Notes: a model not told the origin generated them from the sequence alone. DNA of 64,000 bases from JASHUC01 sp035606175 (GCA_035606175.1 DATNFW010000106.1:34575-98574); one strand, 5' to 3'. Numbered from the stretch's first letter, positions 36,670 through 44,458 are shown. Made by a program: numbers and translations.

Positions 36670-37755
36670 TCAGGCAGGAACGCATCCAGCAGCCGCGAGG
36701 ATCAGCTCGGCGCCCGCTCCGGGCCGCCGCGACCCCTCGCTCAGGAGGCGCCGGAACTCGCGTGCACCGGGCTCTCCCGCCTGCAGCCCGAGCATGTGCC
36801 GGGTAATCGCGGACAATCTCTCCCCGCGCGCGAGCTCGCGCTGCGCGTAACGCGCCATGCGCTCGAGGAGCTCCGCGCGACGCGGCGTCGCGGGCTCCGC
36901 GCCGAACACGGCCGCGTGCAGACGCGTCAGCAGGTACGGACGGTGATACGCCTCACGACCGAGCATGACGCCCTCGCAGTCGCGGAGCGCATCGAGAATC
37001 GCGCCGGGCTCGCGCAGTCCACCATTCAAAATGAAAGGCAGCCCAGGAAACGCGCGGCGAACCTCACGCACGACGTCATAGCGAAGGGGCGGCACCTCGC
37101 GATTGTCCTTCGGCGAGAGTCCGCTCAGCACCGCCTTGCGCGCATGTACGATCGCCGCCTCGCAGCCCGCATCGCGCACCGCCCGGACGAAGCGGTGGAG
37201 AGCCTCCCGGTCATCATCATCGAATCGCCGACACGCAGCGATCGCCTCCGCGCCCCTGCCCTCGATCACGCCGACGCGCATCTTCACCGTAACGGGGACG
37301 CGCACCGCCGCTCGCATGGCGGAAACGCAATCGCCAACGAGCTCGGGCGAGCGCATCAAACACGCCCCGAACGCTCCGCTCGCCACCCGATCGCTCGGAC
37401 AACCGCAGTTGAGATTGATCTCATCGTATCCCGCCGCCTCGCCCGCTCGCGCCGCCGCGGCGAGCTCGCCCGGATCGCTGCCACCCAACTGCAGCGCGAC
37501 GGGATGCTCCTCCGGATCGAACGCCAGCAGCCGCGCTCGATCTCCCCGCACGATGGCGGCCGCAGTGATCATCTCGGTATAGAGGAGGACACGCGGTGAG
37601 AAGCCGCGTAGAAAATAGCGGCAGTGGCGGTCGGTCCAGTCCATCATCGGAGCGACGGAGAGGCGGCGATCCAATCTTCCGGCCGAAGAATCCTCTGGTA
37701 CCCGTATTTTTCCAGGCTGTTCCGACTCAGGCGTTTCTGCGGGGTTTCTGGGCAT
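36670..37755 (-). CDS. dusA: tRNA-dihydrouridine synthase A
   Basis: FMN-dependent enzyme reducing U20/U20a in the tRNA D-loop. Motifs: LSVAPMMDWTDRHCRYFLR near the start, LYTEMITAAAIVRGD, EHPVALQLGGSDP, the catalytic Cys in YDEINLNCGCPSDRV, VTVKMRVGV and VHARKAVLSGLSPKDNR, which is DusA-specific. 361 residues includes about 30 extra N-terminal residues; the start codon could lie slightly downstream. It is preceded by an inverted repeat at 37790-37814 and stands alone between the cyclase and an eroded region. Confidence 0.93.
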   Translation of the reverse strand: MPRNPAETPESEQPGKIRVPEDSSAGRLDRRLSVAPMMDWTDRHCRYFLRGFSPRVLLYTEMITAAAIVRGDRARLLAFDPEEHPVALQLGGSDPGELAAAARAGEAAGYDEINLNCGCPSDRVASGAFGACLMRSPELVGDCVSAMRAAVRVPVTVKMRVGVIEGRGAEAIAACRRFDDDDREALHRFVRAVRDAGCEAAIVHARKAVLSGLSPKDNREVPPLRYDVVREVRRAFPGLPFILNGGLREPGAILDALRDCEGVMLGREAYHRPYLLTRLHAAVFGAEPATPRRAELLERMARYAQRELARGERLSAITRHMLGLQAGEPGAREFRRLLSEGSRRPGAGAELILAAAGCVPA

Positions 37756-37789
37756 TCCGGGGAGTTTACTAATTGCGGAGGTGCCATAT

Positions 37790-37814
37790 AGGTGTCATGA
37801 ATAGCGTGACACCT
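37790..37814. promoter_or_regulatory. Perfect inverted repeat upstream of dusA
   Basis: aggtgtca (37790-37797), 9-nt spacer, tgacacct (37807-37814). A second ggaggtgcca at 37777-37786 can alternatively pair with tgacacctcc, giving two competing hairpins. It lies between dusA and a kinase remnant, so it may be a terminator for the remnant or an operator for dusA. Confidence 0.4.
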
Positions 37815-37984
37815 CCTAGTGCACCATGGCAACGATCCGCGCACGCAAGCGATCGGCGTCGTCCTGCGCGCCGCGAAGAGCGTCAAAGAGCTCCCAGTGC
37901 GTCCAGAGATCGTCCAACAAGCCCGCCGCGCCTGCAGGGATGCGCACCGGGATCGACTTCGATTGCCAAAGCGTCGCCCCCCGG

Positions 37985-38300
37985 TTCAATCACCAACTCG
38001 TGGCCCGACTATCAATTTCCGGACGAGTCGTTTCGAGCGCCGCATCGATGACCTCGGACACTCGGATGCGCTGGCGCTGCAGGGTGATGTGGCCGTGCTC
38101 GATCCTGGCAACGTCGACCAAGTCATTGACGAGCCGCGTCATGTGCCGCAGCTGTCGCTCCAGAGTGGCGAGCGCCCTGTCGCGGTCGTTTGCTTTGCAC
38201 CGGCGATTTTCAGCATTGCGTAGCGATCGACATCGGCGCCAGCCGATTACGCAGCTCGCGGGCCATGTTGCCAGAAACTCGTAGCTCTGCGACGGCAATT
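37985..38300 (-). pseudogene. Remnant of a hybrid-type sensor histidine kinase
   Basis: Read on the minus strand, an HisKA domain is recognisable but broken. SYEFLAT and then, after a one-base frame change, MARELRNRLAPMSIA correspond to the EFLA(T)xxHELRNPLAP motif, with the phospho-accepting His already Arg. The original frame resumes at RDRALATLERQLRHMTRLVNDLVDVARIEHG, the second HisKA helix. A stop near 37990 ends the frame; a shifted LVIEPGGDALAIEVDP is the start of an HATPase domain whose body is missing. No function is expected. Boundaries are approximate. Confidence 0.75.
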
Positions 38301-38962
38301 CAGTCGAATTCAAGACCGAGTTCATCGATTCCGGCAAGGAGCTGGGCGGCTTCACGATAGACGCGCATCGCACCGGCGTTGTACAGCTCCTGCTCGCTGA
38401 ACCCGCCAGTCAGCACCCCGACAGCCAAAATGCCTGCGCGGCGGCCCGAATGAACATCCCAAACCGAATCCCCGACAATCAGACAATCCGGACGAGGCAC
38501 TCCCAGTCGCTGCTGACAAGCAAGAAAAAGATCCGGCTCGGGTTTGGCGCTACCGGTGTCACCGCAAATCACCACCGCATCGTCATCAATCCCCAATGCC
38601 TGCAGCGACCCTTGCACCTCGGAGCGCCGCCCGCTCGTCGCGATGCCATGAGTAACGTTGTGCTGCTTCAGAAACTGGAGCAATTCGGTCGCACCCGGTA
38701 ACGGCAGCTGCAAGGCTCCGTATCCCCGATACAGCGCATCGTGCCGCGCCTCGAGTCGCTCGATCATAGCCTCTTCGAACGAACGGTCCCGCGCTCGGGC
38801 CAGGGTCCGGACCAGCAGCTTGCCGCTGATGCCGATATGGCGTTGCACTTCCCACGCTGGCACATGCAGCCCCGCTTCGTTGAGTGTCTGCTGCCAAGCG
38901 AGCGCGTGCGGGTAGACCGAGTCGATTAGGGTGCCATCGAGGTCGAAGATGAGGCCTTTCAT
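38300..38962 (-). CDS. HAD-superfamily phosphatase (phosphoglycolate phosphatase-like)
   Basis: A 220-residue HAD hydrolase with nucleophile motif I LIFDLDGTLIDS, a helical C1 cap (about 18-85), motif II GIATSGRR, motif III Lys in GSAKPEPDLFL and motif IV DCLIVGDSVWDVHSGR. The architecture is that of Gph/beta-phosphoglucomutase-type enzymes; substrate cannot be deduced. The ATG at 38962 is at the motif I start. It stands alone, directly downstream of an intergenic gap and upstream of the kinase remnant. Confidence 0.9.
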   Translation of the reverse strand: MKGLIFDLDGTLIDSVYPHALAWQQTLNEAGLHVPAWEVQRHIGISGKLLVRTLARARDRSFEEAMIERLEARHDALYRGYGALQLPLPGATELLQFLKQHNVTHGIATSGRRSEVQGSLQALGIDDDAVVICGDTGSAKPEPDLFLACQQRLGVPRPDCLIVGDSVWDVHSGRRAGILAVGVLTGGFSEQELYNAGAMRVYREAAQLLAGIDELGLEFD

Positions 38963-39122
38963 GATCTCCTACGTGCTGACCCAGCTGTCCTTGCATTTCA
39001 GTGAGCTGTTTCGCTGCCGAGAGCCGACCGTTTGCACGCCGGCAGTGAACCCGACGCTCTCACGCTGCATTGCGGGCCTCCTCTCCATGGATCGGATCGC
39101 ACGCTGCCGCACGGGGGGTCAA

Positions 39123-39383
39123 TCACTGCCGCGCTCGCTTGCCAGTAATCGCGTGGTAAAGGACGAGCAACACGATGGCTCCGAGAACCGCCACCAGCAG
39201 ACTATAGAGATTGAGTCCCGTAACGCCTGCCGCGCCGAATACATGGAATATCCAACCCCCAATGAGCGCTCCGACGATCCCGAGCAGGATGTCGAGCACC
39301 ACCCCCTCACCCCGTCTGTTGACGATCTTGCTGGCGATGAAGCCTGCGATCAGTCCAAGGACGATCCACGCGATGATTGACAT
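39123..39383 (-). CDS. GlsB/YeaQ/YmgE-family membrane protein
   Basis: An 86-residue protein with three TM helices (MSIIAWIVLGLIAGFIASKIV; GVVLDILLGIVGALIGGWIF; NLYSLLVAVLGAIVLLVLYH), each followed by the family's Gly-rich turns. These transglycosylase-associated proteins are linked to envelope or general stress, but their biochemical role is unknown. GGGAGA lies 6-7 nt before ATG 39383, deciding the start against the longer frame at 39419. Confidence 0.88.
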   Translation of the reverse strand: MSIIAWIVLGLIAGFIASKIVNRRGEGVVLDILLGIVGALIGGWIFHVFGAAGVTGLNLYSLLVAVLGAIVLLVLYHAITGKRARQ

Positions 39384-39384
39384 G

Positions 39385-39729
39385 ACGATCTCCCAGCCGC
39401 CGTTTGGCGAATTAATCAAGCTGCACGGGTCCGAAGCAATGGCCGTTCCGCATGGCGCGCAGCCTACGGCTGAGGAGACCGTATGACCGATTTTCTGGTG
39501 CCCTCGCAGTAGTTACCGAATTGAGTGCTCGAACGCTACAACATGAACTGTGCAATAAGGCCAGCCTCTCTGCGGCTTGGCCTTGGCGAATCGAGTCTGC
39601 ACGGCGAACCCGCGCGATGAGCGGGAGATCGATTGCGCCTTGCCGCTCATCAGCTGCGCTGCTCGCCCGACCGACAAACCGGGATTGCGGTGCGAGGTCG
39701 TCCGCGCTCGATCGAGCGGGAAGAGCGTA
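39385..39729. other. Intergenic stretch, no gene seen
   Basis: About 345 nt between two minus-strand genes. Open frames here lack Shine-Dalgarno sequences and recognisable sequence. The one structure seen is the hairpin at 39557-39584 (separate entry). Confidence 0.6.
39557..39584 (-). terminator. Terminator-like hairpin downstream of lipoprotein gene
   Basis: aaggccagcc, a 7-nt loop, then ggcttggcctt pairs as a 10-bp stem with one bulge. It lies about 145 nt after the stop of the minus-strand lipoprotein gene at 39730. The aaggcc...ggcctt form is common among gammaproteobacterial terminators; no long U-tract follows. Confidence 0.45.
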
Positions 39730-40083
39730 TTAGCGGTGTTCGATCTTGGCGACCTTCGCGTTCGCCTTCGCCAACTCAAATTTGGCATCCGCCTGATCAC
39801 GGCAAGCCCTCTGCGTATCGCCTGAGAGCGCCTCACATTGCACGAGTGCGATCTGGTGCTCGCCGTCTGCCGCAGTGATCCTCGCCTTGTATTGCGCTTC
39901 CACTTTACCTGCGTCGGCCACTGCGAGACCACGAGCGGCACTGGCGTTCTTCTCCGCGGCTTCCTGGCGCGCGCTGGACAGGTCCTTTTGCACCGTTGCA
40001 GCGGGGACGGGCCTGGGATTTCCGCTGCACCCTCCCGCCGTCAGCACGCCCAGAATCGCCGCAAGCCGCCAGCAGATATTCAT
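39730..40083 (-). CDS. Small periplasmic lipoprotein, unknown function
   Basis: A 117-residue protein. The signal peptide ends in the lipobox LTAGGC (Cys about residue 19), then a charged, alanine-rich helical region contains KVEAQYKARITAADGEHQ and CEALSGDTQRACRDQADAKFE. The Cys-x-Ala-Leu-x-Gly...Ala-Cys pattern recurs in proteobacterial lipoproteins of unknown function. It is predicted to be a coiled, lipid-anchored envelope protein. ATG 40083 places the signal peptide correctly; the longer frame to 40128 does not. It lies just downstream of another small lipoprotein gene. Confidence 0.75.
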   Translation of the reverse strand: MNICWRLAAILGVLTAGGCSGNPRPVPAATVQKDLSSARQEAAEKNASAARGLAVADAGKVEAQYKARITAADGEHQIALVQCEALSGDTQRACRDQADAKFELAKANAKVAKIEHR

Positions 40084-40142
40084 GAACGTATCGTCGCGCT
40101 GTGCGCCGTCGCCGACATCGTGCGCCACATTCTCGCGGCCTT

Positions 40143-40421
40143 CTATTTCGTATGTATCTTCCCGGCTTTGTCGATGTCAAAGTTCACTTGCCGGCCGTCC
40201 TCGGCGATCGCCGAGCCGATCCAATCATTGCCGTTCTTGTGTAGCCCGGTAATACTGGTATATCCCTGCTCGTTCAACATTCGAGTGACCTGATCCTGAT
40301 TCATGGCGGCTGGGCCCACATAGGCGGACTGGACCCTCTCCGCGCCAAACATTGAGCAAGCACTGAGCGCTACCAGTAGCGTCAGCGTTACCGGCGCGAT
40401 CTTGAACTGCGTGAGAACCAT
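40143..40421 (-). CDS. Small lipoprotein with PepSY-like domain
   Basis: A 92-residue protein with a signal peptide ending in lipobox LVALSAC (Cys about 22). The mature part, MNQDQVTRMLNEQGYTSITG then GNDWIGSAIAEDGRQVNFDID, resembles a single PepSY-type fold: an amphipathic helix followed by beta-strands with an xxG(Y/W)xxxA and DG-x-x-V-x-x-D pattern. GGAGA lies 7-8 nt before ATG 40421. It is probably co-transcribed with the downstream lipoprotein gene (59-nt gap). Role unknown. Confidence 0.75.
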   Translation of the reverse strand: MVLTQFKIAPVTLTLLVALSACSMFGAERVQSAYVGPAAMNQDQVTRMLNEQGYTSITGLHKNGNDWIGSAIAEDGRQVNFDIDKAGKIHTK

Positions 40422-40740
40422 CTCAATCTCCAGCGTGTGCGGCGTTAAGCAGTACCCAGCAATTCGCAGTCCTGCAAGAGTTCATGGTAGAAGACTCAAC
40501 CGGTTCCCGTTCAGAGGCCGCCGCACCCAGCATAACGCGTACCGCACTCGGCCCACGGCGAGACGGGGCGTGATAGATGAGCGTTGCTTCGTTTGCGATT
40601 ACTCCGCCGACGCGTCGGCACTGTCGCCCGGAGAGCCTCACCGGGAGGTCCATACACTGGCATGGCAACGCTGAACCGCCCAGCGGCGCAGTGCCAAGTT
40701 ATAGCGAGATCAGGCGAAACGGAGCGAGGTACGTTCGCGC
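40422..40740. other. Intergenic stretch, no gene seen
   Basis: About 320 nt between the lipoprotein genes and a broken gene. Short frames on both strands have no SD or recognisable sequence. Some may be eroded coding DNA of the neighbouring pseudogene, but nothing could be aligned. Confidence 0.5.
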
Positions 40741-41085
40741 TTACTTGAATTCGCCGTTGGCGAACCAATCGACGGTCCGGCTTTGCGGGCGATCCCTGAG
40801 AGGCGCTCGAGGAGAAATTCGCCCAATTGCTCTAAGGCCAGAGAGAGCGGGCGGCGGTTGCCAGCGCCCAATTCCATCTGCACCCTTATTCTCGGGAGCG
40901 ACGATCTGCTTAACGAACTGCTGGACCCTGAATGCCAGTTTCGCGCGCTGCGCCGTGACGGTGACTTCCTGCAGCTTCTCCGTAGCCATCGACCCGCTTG
41001 ATGGTGCAGATTGATCCGCAGCCTGCGCGTCAGAAAATGCTAGAACCGCGACTGCGACGGATAGAATAGAACAGCGGATCGCGTC
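40741..41085 (-). pseudogene. Broken exported protein gene, disrupted by IS remnant
   Basis: The minus-strand frame reads a signal-like hydrophobic stretch, then EKLQEVTVTAQRAKLAFRVQQFVKQI and GIGRWQPP. After that point the family-like sequence continues only in a different frame as LALEQLGEFLLERLSGIARKAG, so at least one frameshift has occurred. The (R)WQxPxCPLVxGLxxxxGEFxLxRxSxIAR pattern belongs to a common family of exported proteobacterial proteins of unknown function. The 5' end merges into the transposase remnant at 41090, so the native start appears lost. Confidence 0.65.
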
Positions 41086-41089
41086 GCCC

Positions 41090-41330
41090 GACGATGAAAT
41101 CGCTGACCGATCCCGACGCGCGCTCATGGCAATTAGCGGCCGCGGTACCGGCACCGTCGATTACAACGTGCAGACGGCGATCGACTGCGAGAACCATCTG
41201 ATCATCGCGTACGACGTGAACCAAGGACACGACCGAGAGCAATTGGCAGATCCTCAAGTGCGAGCAGGCGGACATTACGCCGCTCGTGCCCAAACCCTTG
41301 ACATCAAATGCCAAACCAGAGGGCCGCGGC
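41090..41330 (+). mobile_element. Decayed IS1182-family transposase fragment
   Basis: Plus-strand pieces of an IS1182-type DDE transposase: MKSLTDPDARS, then (one-base shift) ISGRGTGTVDYNVQTAIDCENHLIIAYDV, then after a deletion and another shift CEQADITPLVPKPLTSNAKPEG. These correspond to the conserved DARSM..GRG.VGYNVQ..VD block and the P-x-VPKP-x-TSNAK block. No terminal inverted repeats could be recognised. The fragment ends the broken gene to its left and supplies the antisense C-terminus of the small frame to its right. Confidence 0.8.
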
Positions 41331-41552
41331 CTCGACCATCTCGAGCTCTCGGCCGCCTAAGTTCGATTGGTTGGGAAGGATCTTCCAGTCAATCCCGGCT
41401 ACGTGGATCTGATCCAAGACGCCGGCGGTCGCGTATGCGTATCCATCACCGGGGTCCGGCGCGGCGGCGAATGATCTGCCGATCGAGAATTCAAGCGCGA
41501 TCCAAAACAGAAGGCCGAGGATCACGGACGCTCGCCACTTCAACGTTCTCAT
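41304..41552 (-). CDS. Small exported protein truncated by IS remnant
   Basis: An 82-residue frame beginning MRTLKWRASVILGLLFWIALE, a hydrophobic signal, followed by AAPDPGDGYAYATAGVLDQIH and IDWKILPNQSN. The last residues, LEMVEAAALWFGI, are antisense to the IS1182 remnant, so the original C-terminus has been replaced. The start lies inside the 3' end of the upstream permease-like gene (62-nt overlap). No family recognised; probably non-functional. Confidence 0.4.
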   Translation of the reverse strand: MRTLKWRASVILGLLFWIALEFSIGRSFAAAPDPGDGYAYATAGVLDQIHVAGIDWKILPNQSNLGGRELEMVEAAALWFGI

Positions 41553-42381
41553 TGACCTGCTCCTCCGCCCCCGGATTCGGGCGCCACAAAAGGAGGACCA
41601 GGTACGCCACGCTTGCAATGTTCAACATGTCGGATATGTATTGCTCATGCAGCGTGTACGTGAGCTCCCCGACGAGTCCTGCGGCACGAGCGAGTCCAGC
41701 GAGGACACACAGCGACCCTGCGAGTATCGCAACGAAATAGGTCAACCGACCCATCCCGGTGAATCGGGGCCTACGAAGCACCCAAAGTCCCGCGGCGAGA
41801 ATGCATAGCGCCTGCCAAGCGACCGGCATCATGAGGTGCAGATGTCGTGAAACCAAGGGAGCCGTGAATCGCGGATCGGTCGCCGCGTGGATTAAGAGCC
41901 GTGCAAGTCCGGGAACATATCGAACGGTCACGGCTGCGGCGAAGATCGAGAGAACCGCCCGCCGATGAGATCGATGAATGCGTGTCACGACCCATACGGT
42001 GACGAAGATCAGCACATCGGTCAGCAGACCACACATCACCATGCCGGCGACACGCAGTACGGCCTGGGCGGTCCAGGGATGCTGGCTCACGATAGTGAGA
42101 TTCTCCCGGAGCGGCCGCAATGCGTATGAGTAGCCAGCGTCCAAAAGCCAGATCAAGGCAAAACCGGCGGCCACCGCGGCAATGAACGAGAACGCATGGG
42201 ACCGAAGCGTTTGAGCGAGGTCGATGGCCACAGTCCCGACCGCCTGCCGCCAATACCAGAGCCGCGAGTGGCCCTCCTCGAATTGCTCAACGAGATCACC
42301 AATAAGCGGGTCGAATCGCGAGCGGCCACCGACTCGCTCAAGCAGCCAGGTCGCGGCGCGTGGCGCGGTCCTGGAGTTCAT
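41491..42381 (-). CDS. PadR-associated multi-pass membrane protein
   Basis: A 296-residue protein. Its N-terminus TWLLERVGGRSRFDPLIGDLVEQFEEGHS then LWYWRQAVGTVAIDL is the soluble prefix often found on membrane proteins and MacB-type permeases encoded next to PadR regulators. About six TM helices follow (AFSFIAAVAAGFALIWLL onward). No catalytic motif is seen. Its start overlaps the padR stop as ATGA, so the two are co-translated. PadR probably controls this protein; substrate and role unknown. Confidence 0.8.
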   Translation of the reverse strand: MNSRTAPRAATWLLERVGGRSRFDPLIGDLVEQFEEGHSRLWYWRQAVGTVAIDLAQTLRSHAFSFIAAVAAGFALIWLLDAGYSYALRPLRENLTIVSQHPWTAQAVLRVAGMVMCGLLTDVLIFVTVWVVTRIHRSHRRAVLSIFAAAVTVRYVPGLARLLIHAATDPRFTAPLVSRHLHLMMPVAWQALCILAAGLWVLRRPRFTGMGRLTYFVAILAGSLCVLAGLARAAGLVGELTYTLHEQYISDMLNIASVAYLVLLLWRPNPGAEEQVNENVEVASVRDPRPSVLDRA

Positions 42382-42713
42382 GACTTTGCGCCGGCCGTCT
42401 TGGCAAGACCTTGCCAGAGCGCCTCGAGCGCACGCTGCGTCTCGCGCACATGCCGGCTGCCTTCGGCAGTGAGTGCGAAGTAGCGCTTCGCGCGCCCGCC
42501 GCGCTGCGGAGTCGCTTCACCGAGCTTTGAGGTGACGAACCCTTTGGATTCGAGCCTCTCGAGGATTGCATAGACGCTCCCTTGCAGCATTTCGCGCCCG
42601 GTTCGCTGCGCAATCTCGGCCGCGATCGGCACGCCGTAGGCCTCCCGTCCGAGCCGCAACACGGCCAGCATCACCATGAGTTCGTGCTGGCCGAGGAATT
42701 CGCGGTTGCGCAT
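42378..42713 (-). CDS. PadR-family transcriptional regulator
   Basis: A 111-residue winged-helix repressor with GQHELMVMLAVLRLGREAYGVPIAAEI (helices 1-2), the wing EATPQRGGRAKRYFALTAEG (read as GGRAKRYFALT), and a short C-terminal dimerisation helix. These are characteristic of single-domain PadR (PF03551). It overlaps the downstream membrane protein by 4 nt. A clean TTGACA/TACGAT promoter ends about 7 nt before the ATG, so its mRNA is probably leaderless. Confidence 0.92.
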   Translation of the reverse strand: MRNREFLGQHELMVMLAVLRLGREAYGVPIAAEIAQRTGREMLQGSVYAILERLESKGFVTSKLGEATPQRGGRAKRYFALTAEGSRHVRETQRALEALWQGLAKTAGAKS

Positions 42714-42720
42714 TTGTTCA

Positions 42721-42748
42721 ATCGTAATGAATTAAGCCCCCGTGTCAA
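42721..42748 (-). promoter_or_regulatory. sigma-70 type promoter of padR, probably leaderless
   Basis: On the minus strand TTGACA (42748-42743), a 16-nt spacer containing ttaattcat, then TACGAT (42726-42721). Transcription would begin at about 42714, next to the ATG at 42713, leaving no room for an SD. The same arrangement is repeated at 43458-43485 before the padR remnant. Confidence 0.65.
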
Positions 42749-42815
42749 TGATGTGCGATGCCCGCAGACACGTCAGACGCCGGAAGAGCGGGATTGGTGC
42801 TGGGTTGACCGCCCG

Positions 42816-43292
42816 TTAGTGGCTGCGGAACTCGTCGTGGCAGGCGCCGCAAGCCTTCCCGACTCCCATTGCCGCCCGCTTCGTCGCAGCGGCATCACCC
42901 GACTTCGCTGCCATGTCGAGGTTCACAGCCGCCGCATGAAGATCGCGAGCCTTCTGCTGAAAGTCCGCCGTGTTGGTCCAGATTCCATCGAGTGCTCGCG
43001 TCATGACATTGAACTTCCGTGTATCTAATTTGAAGACTTCCGGAATCATGGACGACGTCATCTCGATGCGGTCGGCTGCGGTCTGGGCCGCCATCGCATC
43101 GAAGGGAGCACCTTTCAAAAAGGCCTGCATCGGCGTGTACGCGTAGCTCTGGACGTCGAACAACGCCTTGCGAAGCTTCACGGCCGCCTGCGCCTGCCCT
43201 TCCGGAGTTGTCGGCGCGCTCTGCGCGAGGCCGACCGATACCATGGCCAAGGAGCAAAACGCCACCAATCCCAACTTCGAAACAACGTTCAT
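42816..43292 (-). CDS. Cytochrome c'-type (c-556-like) haem protein
   Basis: A 158-residue exported protein with a signal peptide (about 1-23, ending VGLAQ). A four-helix-bundle region follows (KLRKALFDVQSYAY, MIPEVFKLDTRKFNVMTRALDGIW, DLHAAAVNLDMAAK), and a C-terminal haem-binding CxxCH in GKACGACHDEFRSH. The C-terminal position of CxxCH is diagnostic of cytochrome c'/c-556. ATG 43292 follows a GGGAGA-type SD. Function (gas binding or electron transfer) not deducible. Confidence 0.9.
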   Translation of the reverse strand: MNVVSKLGLVAFCSLAMVSVGLAQSAPTTPEGQAQAAVKLRKALFDVQSYAYTPMQAFLKGAPFDAMAAQTAADRIEMTSSMIPEVFKLDTRKFNVMTRALDGIWTNTADFQQKARDLHAAAVNLDMAAKSGDAAATKRAAMGVGKACGACHDEFRSH

Positions 43293-43354
43293 CCTTCGAG
43301 TCTCCCTTCAGGTAAGTCACGTGCACTGCGATCGTGAATGCGGTGGTTGCAATG

Positions 43355-43450
43355 CGCGCGGGATTTGGGAACTCCATACCCACCCTGCCCCTCGCGGCAC
43401 GTCGAGCTGACCATGAGTTTAGTGCTGCCGATGAATTGGCGGCTGCGCAT
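43355..43450 (-). pseudogene. Decayed N-terminus of a second padR gene
   Basis: From ATG 43450 the minus strand reads MRSRQFIGSTKLMVSST then REGQGGYGVPKSR, matching residues 1-32 of the intact PadR at 42713 (MRNREFLGQHELMVMLAV..LGREAYGVPIA) position by position with some decay. After that homology stops and the frame runs into the cytochrome leader. Its upstream DNA keeps the padR-type promoter. Only the 5' part of a paralogue survives. Confidence 0.7.
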
Positions 43451-43457
43451 TTATTCA

Positions 43458-43485
43458 ATAGTAGTGATAAAATAATGGATGTCAA
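43458..43485 (-). promoter_or_regulatory. padR-type promoter before the padR remnant
   Basis: TTGACA (43485-43480), 16-nt spacer, TACTAT (43463-43458) on the minus strand, with the same geometry and flanking sequence (gcgcattt.ttcaat) as the intact padR promoter. It may now drive the cytochrome c' gene at 43292. Confidence 0.6.
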
Positions 43486-43879
43486 TACCGGGGTATGAGC
43501 GTAACGATGCTCAGCAGACCGGCGGGAACCCGGACTCAATCTCCCGCCCGGCGTCATGCGGGCAAGGGCGGTCAGATGGCTCACCGAATGGTCACGCGCC
43601 GAGCAGTGCTGGCACAATCGGATCGGCACCCGCAGCGGTCGTCGCGCCCCTCGAGGCTCTCAGCCGCGGAAGCTAAGACGAGCCACGTAGAGTCGCTTCT
43701 GGAGGATTACGTGATGAAGAAAAAAGTAGCAGGGGCTGTTGCGGTGGTTGGGGGGACGCGACGGGTCGCGTTTCGTATTGACGGGTCGCATCGCGCTCGA
43801 TGAGCGCGCTCGCTCATTAATTTGCACTAGAGACGCGTGAGCATGGCTACACGATTCTCGTAGAGCCTGGAACCACACT
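43486..43879. other. Gene-poor stretch with repeats and one tiny frame
   Basis: No established gene. It holds a palindrome cgcgacgggtcgcg at 43757-43770, a 10-bp direct repeat gacgggtcgc (about 43760 and 43780), and a 7-bp hairpin cgcgctc-gat-gagcgcg at 43792-43808 that could terminate the minus-strand gene ending at 43880. One 29-codon frame is listed separately. Confidence 0.5.
43714..43803 (+). CDS. Possible 29-residue peptide or truncated export signal
   Basis: ATG 43714 is preceded by GGAGG with 8-nt spacing, a strong SD. The peptide starts MKKKVAGAVAVVGG, like the beginning of a signal peptide, then becomes Arg-rich (TRRVAFRIDGSHRAR). It may be what remains of an exported protein gene or a short real peptide. 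No homologue recognised. Confidence 0.25.
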   Translation: MKKKVAGAVAVVGGTRRVAFRIDGSHRAR

Positions 43880-44458
43880 TCAATCGTTGAGGCCCATCCC
43901 CTTCAAGATTCTCGGCGCATGCTTCTCCACGCGCGCTGATCGAGTCGCCGACTGCTTCGCCCCGGCGAAATGCAGCAAATAGCCCCTTTGCCGTCCCGGG
44001 GTGAGCGCATGAAACGCCTTGGCCAATGCGGGGTCATTATCCAATCGCGTTTGAAACTCTGCGGGCACAGCGAATTGTGCCACGCTCTTCATCCGCACCT
44101 TCGCGCCAGATTTCTCGACGGCGATGGCTTCCCGGAGATAATCCGTAATCGTCCGTCGGTGCCTTTGGATCTCCGCGAGAGAAGCGAATCTCATTTGTCG
44201 CGCGGCCTGCACGTTTTTGGTTTGCTGGATGAGAACGCCTTTCGGATCTTTCAGAAGGGCCCCCTTCAAGAACAGCAAAGCGCAGTAGTTCTTAAAGCCA
44301 TGGATCACGACGACATTGCTGCCGTTCAGATCGTAGCAGGCGTGGCCCCATTTGAGTTCCTCGTTGAGTCCTGATGCAAGGCAGATCTGCCGAAGCGCGG
44401 TATATTCGGCGCTCCAGCGCCTCTCCTTGCCATGAACCTTGCTGACGAGCGGATTCAC
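43880..44458 (-). CDS. YdeI-family (DUF1801/OmdA) protein
   Basis: A 192-residue cytoplasmic protein. N-terminal DUF1801-like domain: LNEELKWGHACYDLNG, VVVIHGFKNYCALLFLKGALL, IQQTKNVQAARQMRF; C-terminal OmdA-like domain: FAVPAEFQTRLDNDPALAKAF then LTPGRQRGYLLHFAGAKQSATRSARVEK, ending ILKGMGLND. This matches YdeI proteins, reported in Bacillus and Salmonella contexts to affect antimicrobial-peptide resistance. GTG 44458 is the homologous start (VNPLVSKVHGKERRW) and overlaps the upstream stop by 1 nt. Confidence 0.88.
   Translation of the reverse strand: MNPLVSKVHGKERRWSAEYTALRQICLASGLNEELKWGHACYDLNGSNVVVIHGFKNYCALLFLKGALLKDPKGVLIQQTKNVQAARQMRFASLAEIQRHRRTITDYLREAIAVEKSGAKVRMKSVAQFAVPAEFQTRLDNDPALAKAFHALTPGRQRGYLLHFAGAKQSATRSARVEKHAPRILKGMGLND

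Noticed and set aside
40577..41014. 145-codon plus-strand frame near the IS1182 remnant
   Set aside because: Overlaps the broken gene antisense, has no SD and no family-like sequence.
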